Assembly (NCBI GenBank): GCA_937870855.1
Contig: CALMWT010000133.1
Location: 1-32,494 of the forward strand
Direction of reading: 5' to 3'
DNA length: 32,494 bases
Origin: an uncultured Taibaiella sp.
GTDB taxonomy: Bacteria > Bacteroidota > Bacteroidia > Chitinophagales > Chitinophagaceae
A program made the translations under genes and the position numbers. The notes beneath the pieces are model-generated. The model had not been told where the DNA came from. It did not search any database and saw nothing but the letters and a program-made list of their open reading frames with translations. Shown piece after piece: positions 7,636 to 15,550 of the stretch (its first letter is position 1; every line of letters starts with the position of its first letter).

Positions 7636-9303
7636 TTGAAAAAGACATTTAAAAACCTCCTCTCGAATCCCTGGGTTTTCTTTTGCTACGCATGGGCACT
7701 CACCTTTGTTGTTTACCTGCCTGCAGCAAAGGCTGGTTTCGTAGGTGATTTTTATAAAGACTGGCTTACCGTAATTCAACAACAGCCGTTTTGGGATTAC
7801 ATCAATCGCCCGGGCACTGCTACACTTTATCAGTTTACTCAGTTTATCACTTATGTTATTTACAACATCATCGGCGCATCAAGATTGGGATGGCATTTTG
7901 TACATGTTACAATGCATGTGACTACAGCCTTGCTGCTATTCGTGTTTGTAAAAAAGCTGTTGGAGCACATTCAGATTTCTTTTGCTAGGGGCATTGCATT
8001 TGCCGTCTCCACATTGTTTCTCATTAGCCCATACAATTCAGAAGTGGTAGTACATGAACCTTGTCTTCACTACACTTTTGGATTTTGTCTTTTGCTATTA
8101 CCACTTATCTGGGTGCAGCAATTTTTAGTGTCAGGAAACAAAAAGTATTTGTTGTGGTGCTCGCTACTCTACCTACCAGCAACTTTTTCACTTGAAATAT
8201 TTTACTTAACGCCGGTTTTGTGTGGACTACTGTGGTGGTGGTATTATCGCTACACCCCGTATGTTCAAAAATTCAGGATAGTATTATTCTGGTGCCTGTT
8301 TCCCATGCTTGCAAGTTTTCTCTTGCACATGATTTTGGTTCGTTTCATAATCAGTAGTGCGCTTCCTCATCAGGTAAGTAGTTCTTTACCATCATTACTT
8401 TCAGCTTATAGCGATAAGGCACTAAAATACCTGTTTCATATAATAGCACTCGGACGTTTTTGGCCGGTTGCAGAAAAGCAACTTGTCTATAACTGGCTTG
8501 GCAAAACCAATGTTGTTGTAGTTTTTCATGTAGCTCTTGCAATCTATCTTTTCCTTGCAACTTTCAGAAGAAAAGTTGCATCGTGTTTCAGGATAATTGC
8601 GTTCTTACTTCCAATTATTTTTTTGCTTCTGGCCATTGTAAGCCCACGTCAGTTTCCCGATTTAGGTTGGGTAGTATTCGACCGGTATCTCTATTTCGCT
8701 CTGCCTTTCGTGTATCTGGTTATTGCACTTGCTATCACTACAAAAAAATCTTATCGCTGGTCGTTAGTTTTTTTCTTTGCTTTTTCGATGATAAATCTTT
8801 GGTTGTTGTGGAAAGTAAACACTCGCTGGAAAGAGTCAAACAATTTAGTACAGCATTTGCTGGAATCATTTCCGGTTGACGATAGTAAGGTTACACTTTT
8901 GCTCAACCTCCCGGAAAATTATGATGGCATTCAGATGATTGGCAGCAACAGAACGAGTGCTATGAAAACAGCTTACAACGCAAAACACGATAAAAAAATT
9001 CAGGGCAATGTATATGATATCGCATCGTTTAACATGAACACAATGAAAGATGGCGCACACGTAAAAGTTGTGAATGATAGTATGCTGCACGTTACAATGA
9101 ATCAGTGGGGAACCTGGTGGTGGTTTTATTATATCGGTGCCTCTTCTTTCGAAAACGAATGGTACAAGTTAGACTTGAAAGATCCCGGACATTGGTATGA
9201 GCTGACCTTAAAAATGCCGCAACACCACTACCAACTTTTATTTGTGAATGAGCAAAACTGGAGAACTGTGGATATGAACAAAAAGGACTCAGATCAATAT
9301 TAG
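7636..9303 (+). CDS. Polytopic membrane protein, possibly GT-C-like
   Basis: This protein of about 555 residues has roughly ten hydrophobic segments in its first 380 residues, then a soluble tail of about 150 residues rich in W, Y and N. The first outside loop contains GDFYKDW. An acidic residue in the first long loop is also typical of GT-C membrane glycosyltransferases, and the overall shape (many spans, then a soluble C-terminus) fits that group. I see no decisive motif, so transferase activity is only a possibility. There is no ATG before residue ~90. The TTG at 7636, opening MKKTFKNLL, gives the best start; a TTG at 7597 falls at the edge of the glutamine synthetase terminator hairpin. 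No carrier-lipid or polysaccharide genes adjoin it. Confidence 0.7.
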   Translation: MKKTFKNLLSNPWVFFCYAWALTFVVYLPAAKAGFVGDFYKDWLTVIQQQPFWDYINRPGTATLYQFTQFITYVIYNIIGASRLGWHFVHVTMHVTTALLLFVFVKKLLEHIQISFARGIAFAVSTLFLISPYNSEVVVHEPCLHYTFGFCLLLLPLIWVQQFLVSGNKKYLLWCSLLYLPATFSLEIFYLTPVLCGLLWWWYYRYTPYVQKFRIVLFWCLFPMLASFLLHMILVRFIISSALPHQVSSSLPSLLSAYSDKALKYLFHIIALGRFWPVAEKQLVYNWLGKTNVVVVFHVALAIYLFLATFRRKVASCFRIIAFLLPIIFLLLAIVSPRQFPDLGWVVFDRYLYFALPFVYLVIALAITTKKSYRWSLVFFFAFSMINLWLLWKVNTRWKESNNLVQHLLESFPVDDSKVTLLLNLPENYDGIQMIGSNRTSAMKTAYNAKHDKKIQGNVYDIASFNMNTMKDGAHVKVVNDSMLHVTMNQWGTWWWFYYIGASSFENEWYKLDLKDPGHWYELTLKMPQHHYQLLFVNEQNWRTVDMNKKDSDQY

Positions 9304-9346
9304 TCAGGACATAAACCATTCCTTATTTTCGCTTCAAACTTTTCAG

Positions 9347-10045
9347 ATGAATAAAGTAGTTGCTAATGCGGAAGAAGCAATAAAAGATATTCAGTCGGGC
9401 GCTACGTTGATGCTGGGTGGGTTCGGGCTTTGCGGTATTCCGGAAAACTGTATCAGTGCATTGGTAAAAAAAGGTGTAAATAACCTGACCTGTATTTCAA
9501 ATAATGCAGGGGTGGACGATTTTGGAATAGGGTTGTTGTTGCAGCAACGACAAGTGAAAAAAATGATCTCTTCTTATGTGGGCGAGAATGCAGAATTTGA
9601 ACGGCAGTTATTAAGCGGTGAGCTTGACGTAGAGCTAATACCACAGGGAACTTTGGCTACGCGATGCATGGCCGCAGGATATGGTATGCCTGCAGTTTAC
9701 CTGCTTGCCGGGGTAGGAACTGAAGTGGCAGAAGGAAAAGAAACGCGCAATTTCAATGGAAAAGATTACTTGCTGGAATACGCATTTGATTCCGACTTTG
9801 CCATCGTTAAAGCATGGAAGGGAGACACGATGGGAAATCTGATTTTCAAAGACACCGCACGCAACTTCAATCCCCTGATGGCTATGGCAGGTAAGATCAC
9901 TATTGCTGAAGTAGAAGAATTGGTGCAACCTGGTGAGCTTGATCCTAATTTCATTCACGTTCCCGGCATTTATGTTCATCGCATTTTTCAGGGAACTAAT
10001 TATGAGAAGAGAATAGAACAGAAAACTGTGAAAAAGCGCAACTAA
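9347..10045 (+). CDS. scoA: 3-oxoacid CoA-transferase subunit A
   Basis: This 232-residue subunit of succinyl-CoA:3-ketoacid (acetoacetate) CoA-transferase works with subunit B in moving CoA between succinate and a 3-oxoacid. The family start is clear: DIQSGATLMLGGFGLCGIPE at residues 14-33, then SNNAGVDDFGIGLLL and IPQGTLATRCMAAG, and near the end NPLMAMAGKITIAEVEELV and HVPGIYVHRIF. Length is normal for a separate A subunit. The gene opens a compact plus-strand cluster. Unlike the usual scoA-scoB order, the next gene, only 2 bp away, encodes a DUF1016 nuclease, and scoB follows after it. TATTTTCG upstream is a one-mismatch -7 box only. Confidence 0.95.
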   Translation: MNKVVANAEEAIKDIQSGATLMLGGFGLCGIPENCISALVKKGVNNLTCISNNAGVDDFGIGLLLQQRQVKKMISSYVGENAEFERQLLSGELDVELIPQGTLATRCMAAGYGMPAVYLLAGVGTEVAEGKETRNFNGKDYLLEYAFDSDFAIVKAWKGDTMGNLIFKDTARNFNPLMAMAGKITIAEVEELVQPGELDPNFIHVPGIYVHRIFQGTNYEKRIEQKTVKKRN

Positions 10046-10047
10046 AA

Positions 10048-11115
10048 TTGAAGCTGTCTAAAGCCACATACAACAAGCTTTTAAAACGCATTGGCACAAC
10101 AGTAGAAAGTGGCCGTGCAGAAGCATTGTCATTGCTTAATCAGCAAATGCTTTTTACTTACTGGCAAATAGGACAGCACATTGTGGAATACGAGCAGCAA
10201 GGAAATATACGCGCAGAATATGGCGGCACATTGCTTCATGATTTAGCAAAAGACTTATCAATCAGATTAGGTAAAGGCTTCAGCAGAAGTAATATCTACA
10301 TGATGCGTCAGTTCTTTATTCTGTTCCCAAAATTCCAGACGTCTGGAAAATCTTCTTTGCAAAAACGTCTAACATCTGGAAAAATTTCTGTTCAAAAAAT
10401 CCAGACGTCTGGAAAATTGAGTTGGTCGCACTATTGCGAATTAATAAGCGTATCGGATAATAAAGCACGGTCTTTTTATAAGAAGCAATGTGAAAAAGAA
10501 AACTGGTCGGTTAGAGAATTAAAGAGACAAATTAATGCTTCCCTTTTTGAACGATTAGCTTTTAGCAAAGACAAAAAAGGCATATTGCAATTAGCAAGAA
10601 ACGGACATCAGATAAATGATGCGCAAGATTTAATTAAAGACCCCTATTTTTTTGAATTCCTGAATTTGCCCCTTAGCAAAAAACTTACCGAGCGAAACCT
10701 CGAAAAAAAACTTATTGACAACCTTCAATATTTTTTACTTGAACTCGGCAAAGGCTTTTCATTTGTAGCAAGGCAATATAAAGTAACAGTAGATAACGAC
10801 CACCATTTCATAGACCTTGTTTTTTATCACCGCATCCTAAAGTGTTTTGTGCTGATTGACCTTAAAATATCTCGCGTAAAACATAAAGACATCGGACAAA
10901 TGAACCTTTACCTGAACTATTTTAAAGAAGAAGAAAGTTCTACTGGAGATAACGAACCCATAGGCATCATCATTGGTGCAGACAAAAATGATCTTCTGAT
11001 AAAATATGCTACGGGAGGACTTTCTAATAAAATATTCGTTTCCAAATACAAGCTTTATCTGCCAGACAACAAGATGATCGAAAGAAGTTTAAAAGCTGCT
11101 CTGAAAGAAGTTTAA
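10048..11115 (+). CDS. DUF1016/YhcG-family PD-(D/E)XK nuclease-domain protein
   Basis: This 355-residue protein has the two-domain YhcG layout. The N-terminal DUF1016 domain (about 1-160) includes LLNQQMLFTYWQIGQHIVEYE, here split as LLNQQMLFTYW then QIGQHIVEYE, and later SRSNIYMMRQFF and LSWSHYCELI. The C-terminal nuclease domain (about 195-345) carries LELGKGFSFVARQYK, FIDLVFYH with D256, VLIDLK with D271 and K273, and GQMNLYLNYF with Q284, a plausible intact PD-(D/E)XK active site. The family is linked to DNA processing and is often found in restriction or other accessory loci; the role here is unknown. The start is a TTG 2 bp after scoA, giving MKLSKATYNKLLKR; scoB begins 12 bp after its stop. 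The linker holds three 11-residue repeats. Its position suggests insertion into a scoAB operon. Confidence 0.88.
   Translation: MKLSKATYNKLLKRIGTTVESGRAEALSLLNQQMLFTYWQIGQHIVEYEQQGNIRAEYGGTLLHDLAKDLSIRLGKGFSRSNIYMMRQFFILFPKFQTSGKSSLQKRLTSGKISVQKIQTSGKLSWSHYCELISVSDNKARSFYKKQCEKENWSVRELKRQINASLFERLAFSKDKKGILQLARNGHQINDAQDLIKDPYFFEFLNLPLSKKLTERNLEKKLIDNLQYFLLELGKGFSFVARQYKVTVDNDHHFIDLVFYHRILKCFVLIDLKISRVKHKDIGQMNLYLNYFKEEESSTGDNEPIGIIIGADKNDLLIKYATGGLSNKIFVSKYKLYLPDNKMIERSLKAALKEV
10336..10434 (+). repeat. In-frame 33-bp repeat, 3 copies, with a palindromic core
   Basis: Three 33-bp units (10336-10368, 10369-10401, 10402-10434) encode QTSGKSSLQKR, LTSGKISVQKI and QTSGKLSWSHY. The first and third boundaries carry the perfect 12-bp palindrome CCAGACGTCTGG (10335-10346 and 10401-10412). 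The middle copy has a decayed form, TCTAACATCTGG. The repeat lies in the linker before the LSWSHY motif of the DUF1016 domain. Confidence 0.85.
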
Positions 11116-11127
11116 ACCAAATGAATT

Positions 11128-11784
11128 ATGCCACTGAATAAAGAACAAATTGCCCAACGTATAGCACGCGAACTAAAAGATGGATACTATGTAAATCTCG
11201 GCATCGGCATTCCTACGCTTGTAGCTAATTACATTCCCGAAGGAGTAAATGTAGTGTTGCAGAGTGAAAATGGATTATTGGGTATGGGTCCGTTTCCGTT
11301 TGAGGGTGAAGAAGATGCGGATATGATTAATGCCGGCAAGCAAACAATCACCAAGTTACCCGGTTCGGCAATATTCGACAGCGCTATGAGTTTCGGAATG
11401 ATACGCGCCGGGAAAGTTGATCTTACTGTTTTAGGAGCAATGGAAGTAGCAGAGAATGGCGATATTGCCAACTGGAAAATTCCAGGGAAAATGGTGAAGG
11501 GAATGGGTGGTGCGATGGACCTTGTTGCCGCCGCGCAAAATATAATTGTTGCAATGCAGCATACTGACAAAGCAGGCAATTCAAAACTGTTACCCAAATG
11601 CTCCCTTCCCATTACAGGTTTGAGATGCGTCAAAAAAATTGTGTCAGATCTTGGTGTTTTCGATGTTACAGAAAACGGATTTGTTTGCATTGAACATGCG
11701 CCTGGCGTGTCCATAGAAGAGATAAAAGCAAAGACCGCAGGAAAGCTAACCATATCGGACAACGTAAAAGAAATGCAGTTTTAA
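11128..11784 (+). CDS. scoB: 3-oxoacid CoA-transferase subunit B
   Basis: This 218-residue subunit holds the catalytic glutamate that carries CoA as a thioester during transfer. The active-site motif SENGLLGMGP has E47 at the expected place, after LGIGIPTLVANY. Other conserved stretches are GAMEVAENGDIANWKIPGK, MGGAMDLVAAAQ and LPITGLRCVKKIVSDLGVF. It should pair with the A subunit at 9347-10045, although the nuclease gene lies between them. It is followed after one base by csaA, so the cluster is probably co-transcribed. Together the subunits allow use or formation of acetoacetate-type 3-oxoacids. Confidence 0.95.
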   Translation: MPLNKEQIAQRIARELKDGYYVNLGIGIPTLVANYIPEGVNVVLQSENGLLGMGPFPFEGEEDADMINAGKQTITKLPGSAIFDSAMSFGMIRAGKVDLTVLGAMEVAENGDIANWKIPGKMVKGMGGAMDLVAAAQNIIVAMQHTDKAGNSKLLPKCSLPITGLRCVKKIVSDLGVFDVTENGFVCIEHAPGVSIEEIKAKTAGKLTISDNVKEMQF

Positions 11785-11785
11785 A

Positions 11786-12115
11786 ATGATTAGCTGGGAA
11801 GATTTCGAAAAGGTAGATATCCGCACAGGAACTATACTTAAAGCATCGGTTTTCCCCAAGGCAAAAAAAGCTGCCTTCAAATTGGAAATAGATTTCGGAG
11901 ACATTGGCATAAAACGCTCCTCAGCGCAAATCACAGAGCTTTACACCATACACGAATTGGTAGGCAAGCAAATAGTGGCTGTGGTAAATTTCCCTCCAAA
12001 AAGAATTGGTTCGTTTGTGTCGGAAGTGCTTGTGTTGGGTGTAATCGGAGCGCGTGAAGGCGTGGTGTTGCTGGAGCCAAATCAGAAAGTGATGAACGGA
12101 CTAAAAATTGCATGA
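11786..12115 (+). CDS. csaA: CsaA, tRNA-binding-domain protein
   Basis: This 109-residue protein matches the CsaA group, small dimeric proteins made of one OB-fold tRNA-binding domain. CsaA of Bacillus subtilis has been described as a chaperone acting with protein export. Signatures are FEKVDIRTGTI at the start, KLEIDFGDIGIKRSSAQIT, then VVNFPPKRIGSFVSEVLVLG and the C-terminal VVLLEPNQKVMNGLKI. The full domain is present. The start lies one base after the scoB stop and the end overlaps the arsC-family start, indicating co-transcription. A functional link to CoA transfer is not evident. Confidence 0.92.
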   Translation: MISWEDFEKVDIRTGTILKASVFPKAKKAAFKLEIDFGDIGIKRSSAQITELYTIHELVGKQIVAVVNFPPKRIGSFVSEVLVLGVIGAREGVVLLEPNQKVMNGLKIA

Positions 12116-12462
12116 TGCAGGAGCTAATAATTTACCACAACGGAATTTGTAGCAAAAGCAAAGGCGCCCTGGAATTGTTGCAAGAGCAAAACATACCTCA
12201 TACCATCCGTTGGTATCTTACCGATCCACTTACCAAAGAGGAACTACAAAAATTACTTACAAAACTTTCGCTGAAGCCTTCTGAAATTGTACGCAGAAAC
12301 GAGCCTTTGTTCAAAGAAAAATTTGAAGGAAAAGAAATTCAAGAGAGCGAATGGATTGAGCTACTTATTTCCCACCCTGAATTAATAGAACGCCCTATCG
12401 TGGAAAACGCCTCCATGGCTGTGGTTGCCAGACCTGCTGAAAAACTGTTGGAACTTTTGTAA
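12112..12462 (+). CDS. arsC: Arsenate reductase (glutaredoxin-type) family protein
   Basis: This 116-residue thioredoxin-fold protein belongs to the ArsC/Spx-like family. Key ArsC positions are present: the catalytic cysteine C13 in HNGICSKSK, an arginine pair at 61-62 in IVRRNEPLFKE, R94 in ERPIVENA, and R107 in VVARPAEKL. That favours an arsenate reductase-type protein over Spx, but no other arsenic gene is near, so a general redox role is possible. The start overlaps the csaA stop: ATG at 12112 (4-nt overlap) or the adjoining ATG at 12115 (TGATG). Either form gives translational coupling. It is the last gene of the tight cluster. Confidence 0.88.
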   Translation: MMQELIIYHNGICSKSKGALELLQEQNIPHTIRWYLTDPLTKEELQKLLTKLSLKPSEIVRRNEPLFKEKFEGKEIQESEWIELLISHPELIERPIVENASMAVVARPAEKLLELL

Positions 12463-12502
12463 AGCAAATTACTGTTCTGTTTTATGTATTTTACAGATGC
12501 AG

Positions 12503-13549
12503 ATGAAGCGGATATTCTACATTCTATTTTTTACGAGTTTATTTTTTGCAAACAAAGCAACAGCACAGGTGCTTTCCGAAGGAGAAGTGATTGAAAGCCT
12601 TATTCGCAGTTTGCAATACAAAGACAATAGAAATTATTTAGACCTTTTTCCTCAAACAGATACTATTGCCGATTGGGTGCTGCAATATGCTGATAAGACA
12701 TCGGAATCTTACAACCGTATGAAATATCTTAAAGACAATTACGAAGCTAAAATTGCATTCGACTCGTCGATAAGAGAAGAAGCCGAAAAGGGTTTCAAAG
12801 ATTTTGTGAAGAAGGGTTCAGCCCTGGGTATCCATTGGGATCAAATTGTACTCGTTCGTTTTGAATTGGAGAAAATTCGCAGAGGGCGTGATTTAATTAC
12901 TGAAAAAATTTCTCCCTTACGTTTTCTAGGGTATGTGTTTATAAAAGACTTGCTGAATCGAAAGACTTACGGGTTTACAGTTTTCGACATTATGCAGGTC
13001 AACAACATGTGGTATGGAGGAGAACTCGCGTACATCTTTGAAGCAGCCACAAAAGAAGACTATGAAAAAGAACTTGCGGCCGAGAAAAAAAGAATCCGGA
13101 ACCGCGAATTAGGCATCGTTGACAGTAGCGAAAATAAAACGGCTTCCTTCGATGAAAATGATGAGCGCCGACCCAAGATGAAAGAAATTCTTGAGCGGAA
13201 ATTTTACAAAGGAAAATTCGATAGTGAAATAACCGTGCAACTTTATGTGCAACACATCAAAGGCAATTGTCCTGAAATTACCTGCTCGTGGGAAGCATTA
13301 TTTAAGTTCGGCGATCAGGATGATTTTGTAAGGATGGAAGTGTCGCGCAATGCAGAAGGGAAATGGTTGTTTAGCGAGGAACTGGGAGGCATGGAGTTGA
13401 AGCTTGATGGAAAAATTTACACGGGCGCGTATGCATCTGCAAGTGATAAAACAGAGTATGAAGTGAAATTGATTGAAACAGATATTTCACTAAAAAAGGT
13501 AGAAGCTTTGGATCAGTTGCTTGATGAAATTCCAGAGGAACAGGATTGA
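12503..13549 (+). CDS. Secreted protein of unknown function
   Basis: This 348-residue protein starts with a signal peptide (MKRIFYILFFTSLFFANKAT, cleavage near AQ at 21-22) and has no other membrane segment, so it is probably periplasmic. The mature part is rich in E, K and D. It has an N-terminal helical region (about 25-150), a middle segment with LGYVFIKDLLNRKTYGFTVF and MWYGGELAYIFE, a charged linker near 190-235 and a C-terminal beta-rich part containing the cysteine pair GNCPEITCSWEALFKFGD. I recognise no family. The ATG at 12503 is preferred over earlier in-frame starts because it begins at the signal peptide. It lies 40 bp after the arsC-family gene and may share its transcript. Confidence 0.75.
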   Translation: MKRIFYILFFTSLFFANKATAQVLSEGEVIESLIRSLQYKDNRNYLDLFPQTDTIADWVLQYADKTSESYNRMKYLKDNYEAKIAFDSSIREEAEKGFKDFVKKGSALGIHWDQIVLVRFELEKIRRGRDLITEKISPLRFLGYVFIKDLLNRKTYGFTVFDIMQVNNMWYGGELAYIFEAATKEDYEKELAAEKKRIRNRELGIVDSSENKTASFDENDERRPKMKEILERKFYKGKFDSEITVQLYVQHIKGNCPEITCSWEALFKFGDQDDFVRMEVSRNAEGKWLFSEELGGMELKLDGKIYTGAYASASDKTEYEVKLIETDISLKKVEALDQLLDEIPEEQD

Positions 13550-13632
13550 TATTCTTATCACAACATCTTCCTCTACACAATGGCTGAATGGCTTGTTCCA
13601 TTAACTTTATCAAAGAATAAGGCGCGAACCAC

Positions 13633-15156
13633 ATGGAACAACCAACCATAAAAACATTAGGCGAGTTACAGAAATCAGAATTCCGAAACAGAAGCGTAAA
13701 GCAAGAGATACGCGAGAACCTCATTCAATCCATTCAGCGAAAACAAAATCCTTTTCATGGTATTCTTGGCTATGAGGATACAGTTATTCCTGACGTAGAA
13801 CGTGCGCTGCTTTCCCGCCATAATATTCTTTTTCTCGGCTTGCGTGGGCAGGCAAAGACACGCATGGCACGCGAAATAGTGAATCTTTTAGACGAATGGA
13901 TTCCGGTTGTAGAAGGCAGTGAAATAAACGATAATCCATTTGCGCCTATTTCTCTTCACGCAAAAAATCTCATCGAAGAAAAAAGAGAAAAAACACCGAT
14001 AACATGGATGCACCGCAGCGAACGATATGGTGAAAAACTGGCCACTCCTGATGTTTCTGTTGCTGATTTAATTGGCGATGTTGATCCGATAAAAGCTGCG
14101 AATCTCCGTTTAAGTTTTGCTGATGAAAGAGTGATTCATTACGGCATCATTCCGCGTTCTCATCGCGGCATTTTTGTGATCAATGAATTGCCCGATCTGC
14201 AAGCGCGCATACAAGTTTCTCTCTTCAATATTTTGCAGGAAGGAGATATTCAGATACGTGGTTTTAAGCTTCGATTACCATTGGATATTCTTTTCATTTT
14301 CACTGCAAACCCGGAAGACTATACCAATCGTGGGAGCATTGTAACGCCACTGAAAGATCGCATCGAAAGTCAGATCATCACACACTACCCAAAAACGGTT
14401 GAGTTATCGAAAGCCATTACAGAACAGGAAGCCAATATATTGGAAGAGCAATTGCAGAAAGTAGAAGTACCCGATTTGTGTAAGATGCTTGTGGAGCAAA
14501 TTGCGATGGAAGCGCGCAAGAGCGAATATGTAGATCAAAAAAGCGGCGTGTCTGCACGTCTTACTATCAGCGCTTTTGAGAACCTTATAAGCACAGCAGA
14601 AAGAAGAGCGTTGCGGGAAGGGAATGAAAAAACGATGGTGCGCATTGCAGATTTTATTGGTGTAATGCCTGCCATAACCGGAAAGATAGAACTGGTGTAT
14701 GAAGGTGAACAGGAAGGCCCGGCAAATGTTGCTTACAGGTTGATAGGACTTGCGATAAGAACATTATTCACCCATTACTTTCCCGATCCGCAATCATTTA
14801 AACGTACTGCAAAAGAACCACAAAACAGGAAGCCGAAATCAAATCCTTATCAGCCGATCATAGATTGGTTTGGCAAAGGAAATGAACTGATGTTGTTGCA
14901 GGATGAAAATGATAGCGCCTACATTCAACAGCTTTATCAGGTGGACGGATTGTATGGCGCAGTGAAGCAATTTTATCCAAATGCTGACGAGCTACAGTCT
15001 GCATTGCTGATGGAGTTTTTACTACATGGGCTTTCAGAGTTTTCACTGATTAGTAAAAAGGAAATTGAAACAGGTGGTTACAGTTTCGGTGACATTCTCG
15101 GCAGTATGTTGAATATAGATTTCGACAGCGGCGATGAAGACGAGGAGGATTTTTAG
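13633..15156 (+). CDS. MoxR/magnesium-chelatase-like AAA+ ATPase
   Basis: This 507-residue cytosolic ATPase has a Walker A motif GLRGQAKT at residues 69-76, a Walker B-like GIFVINEL at 179-186, sensor 1 TANPEDY at 224-230 and LKDRIE at 240-245. An inserted DVSVADLIGDVDP segment (140-152) is of the magnesium-chelatase ChlI/MoxR clade. The C-terminal 240 residues are helical, including a sensor-2-like SARLTISAFENL, and end in an acidic tail. MoxR-type ATPases normally work with a VWA-domain partner encoded next door to remodel or insert cofactors into target proteins. Here the neighbours are a secreted unknown and arfB, and no VWA gene is in view. Cobalt or magnesium chelation is unlikely, since no tetrapyrrole genes are present. 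Confidence 0.85.
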   Translation: MEQPTIKTLGELQKSEFRNRSVKQEIRENLIQSIQRKQNPFHGILGYEDTVIPDVERALLSRHNILFLGLRGQAKTRMAREIVNLLDEWIPVVEGSEINDNPFAPISLHAKNLIEEKREKTPITWMHRSERYGEKLATPDVSVADLIGDVDPIKAANLRLSFADERVIHYGIIPRSHRGIFVINELPDLQARIQVSLFNILQEGDIQIRGFKLRLPLDILFIFTANPEDYTNRGSIVTPLKDRIESQIITHYPKTVELSKAITEQEANILEEQLQKVEVPDLCKMLVEQIAMEARKSEYVDQKSGVSARLTISAFENLISTAERRALREGNEKTMVRIADFIGVMPAITGKIELVYEGEQEGPANVAYRLIGLAIRTLFTHYFPDPQSFKRTAKEPQNRKPKSNPYQPIIDWFGKGNELMLLQDENDSAYIQQLYQVDGLYGAVKQFYPNADELQSALLMEFLLHGLSEFSLISKKEIETGGYSFGDILGSMLNIDFDSGDEDEEDF

Positions 15157-15157
15157 C

Positions 15158-15550
15158 ATGAAAGATTTTTCCAGAGAAGTATTTTTCAGAACGGCACGTA
15201 GCGGCGGCAAAGGCGGGCAAAATGTAAATAAGGTAGAAACAATGGCCGAAGCATGGTGGTGTATCACAGACTCGCATCATTTCACGCCGGAAGAAAAAGA
15301 ATTGCTGCTCGACAAACTGAAAAATAAGATCAACAAAGACGGCTACCTCATTATCAAGAGCAGTGAAACAAGATCGCAGCTTGAGAACAAACAGATAGCC
15401 TTAAGCAAGATGATGACCCTCGTGGAAAAAAGCCTCATCATTCCGAAAAAAAGAAAGCCTACAAAGATTTCTAAAGCTGCAAAAGAGAAGCGCTTGGAAT
15501 CCAAGCGCCGCGAAGCTTTTAAGAAACAGTTGCGGAAGAAAGATTGGTAA
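15158..15550 (+). CDS. arfB: Alternative ribosome-rescue factor ArfB
   Basis: This 130-residue protein carries the class I release-factor loop SGGKGGQNVNKVET, with the catalytic GGQ at residues 19-21, and a basic C-terminal tail rich in K and R (about 100-130). That is the layout of ArfB/YaeJ, which enters stalled ribosomes through its tail and hydrolyses the peptidyl-tRNA. It lacks the codon-recognition domains of RF1/RF2. The ATG at 15158, one base after the stop of the ATPase gene, is preferred over an ATG at 15134, which lies inside that gene. The stop is directly adjacent to the stop codon of the convergent paaE-like gene. Confidence 0.93.
   Translation: MKDFSREVFFRTARSGGKGGQNVNKVETMAEAWWCITDSHHFTPEEKELLLDKLKNKINKDGYLIIKSSETRSQLENKQIALSKMMTLVEKSLIIPKKRKPTKISKAAKEKRLESKRREAFKKQLRKKDW

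Noticed and set aside
10048..11115. Restriction-modification or toxin-antitoxin system around the nuclease
   Set aside because: There is no methyltransferase, specificity subunit or small antitoxin gene beside it; both neighbours are CoA-transferase subunits.
11229..11762. Open frame of 177 codons on the minus strand inside scoB
   Set aside because: It overlaps almost all of scoB, whose motifs are intact. The antisense product is a shadow of its codon bias.
12112..12462. Arsenic resistance operon
   Set aside because: Only an ArsC-family gene is present; there is no ArsR, ArsB or Acr3 gene. It is part of the scoB-csaA cluster.
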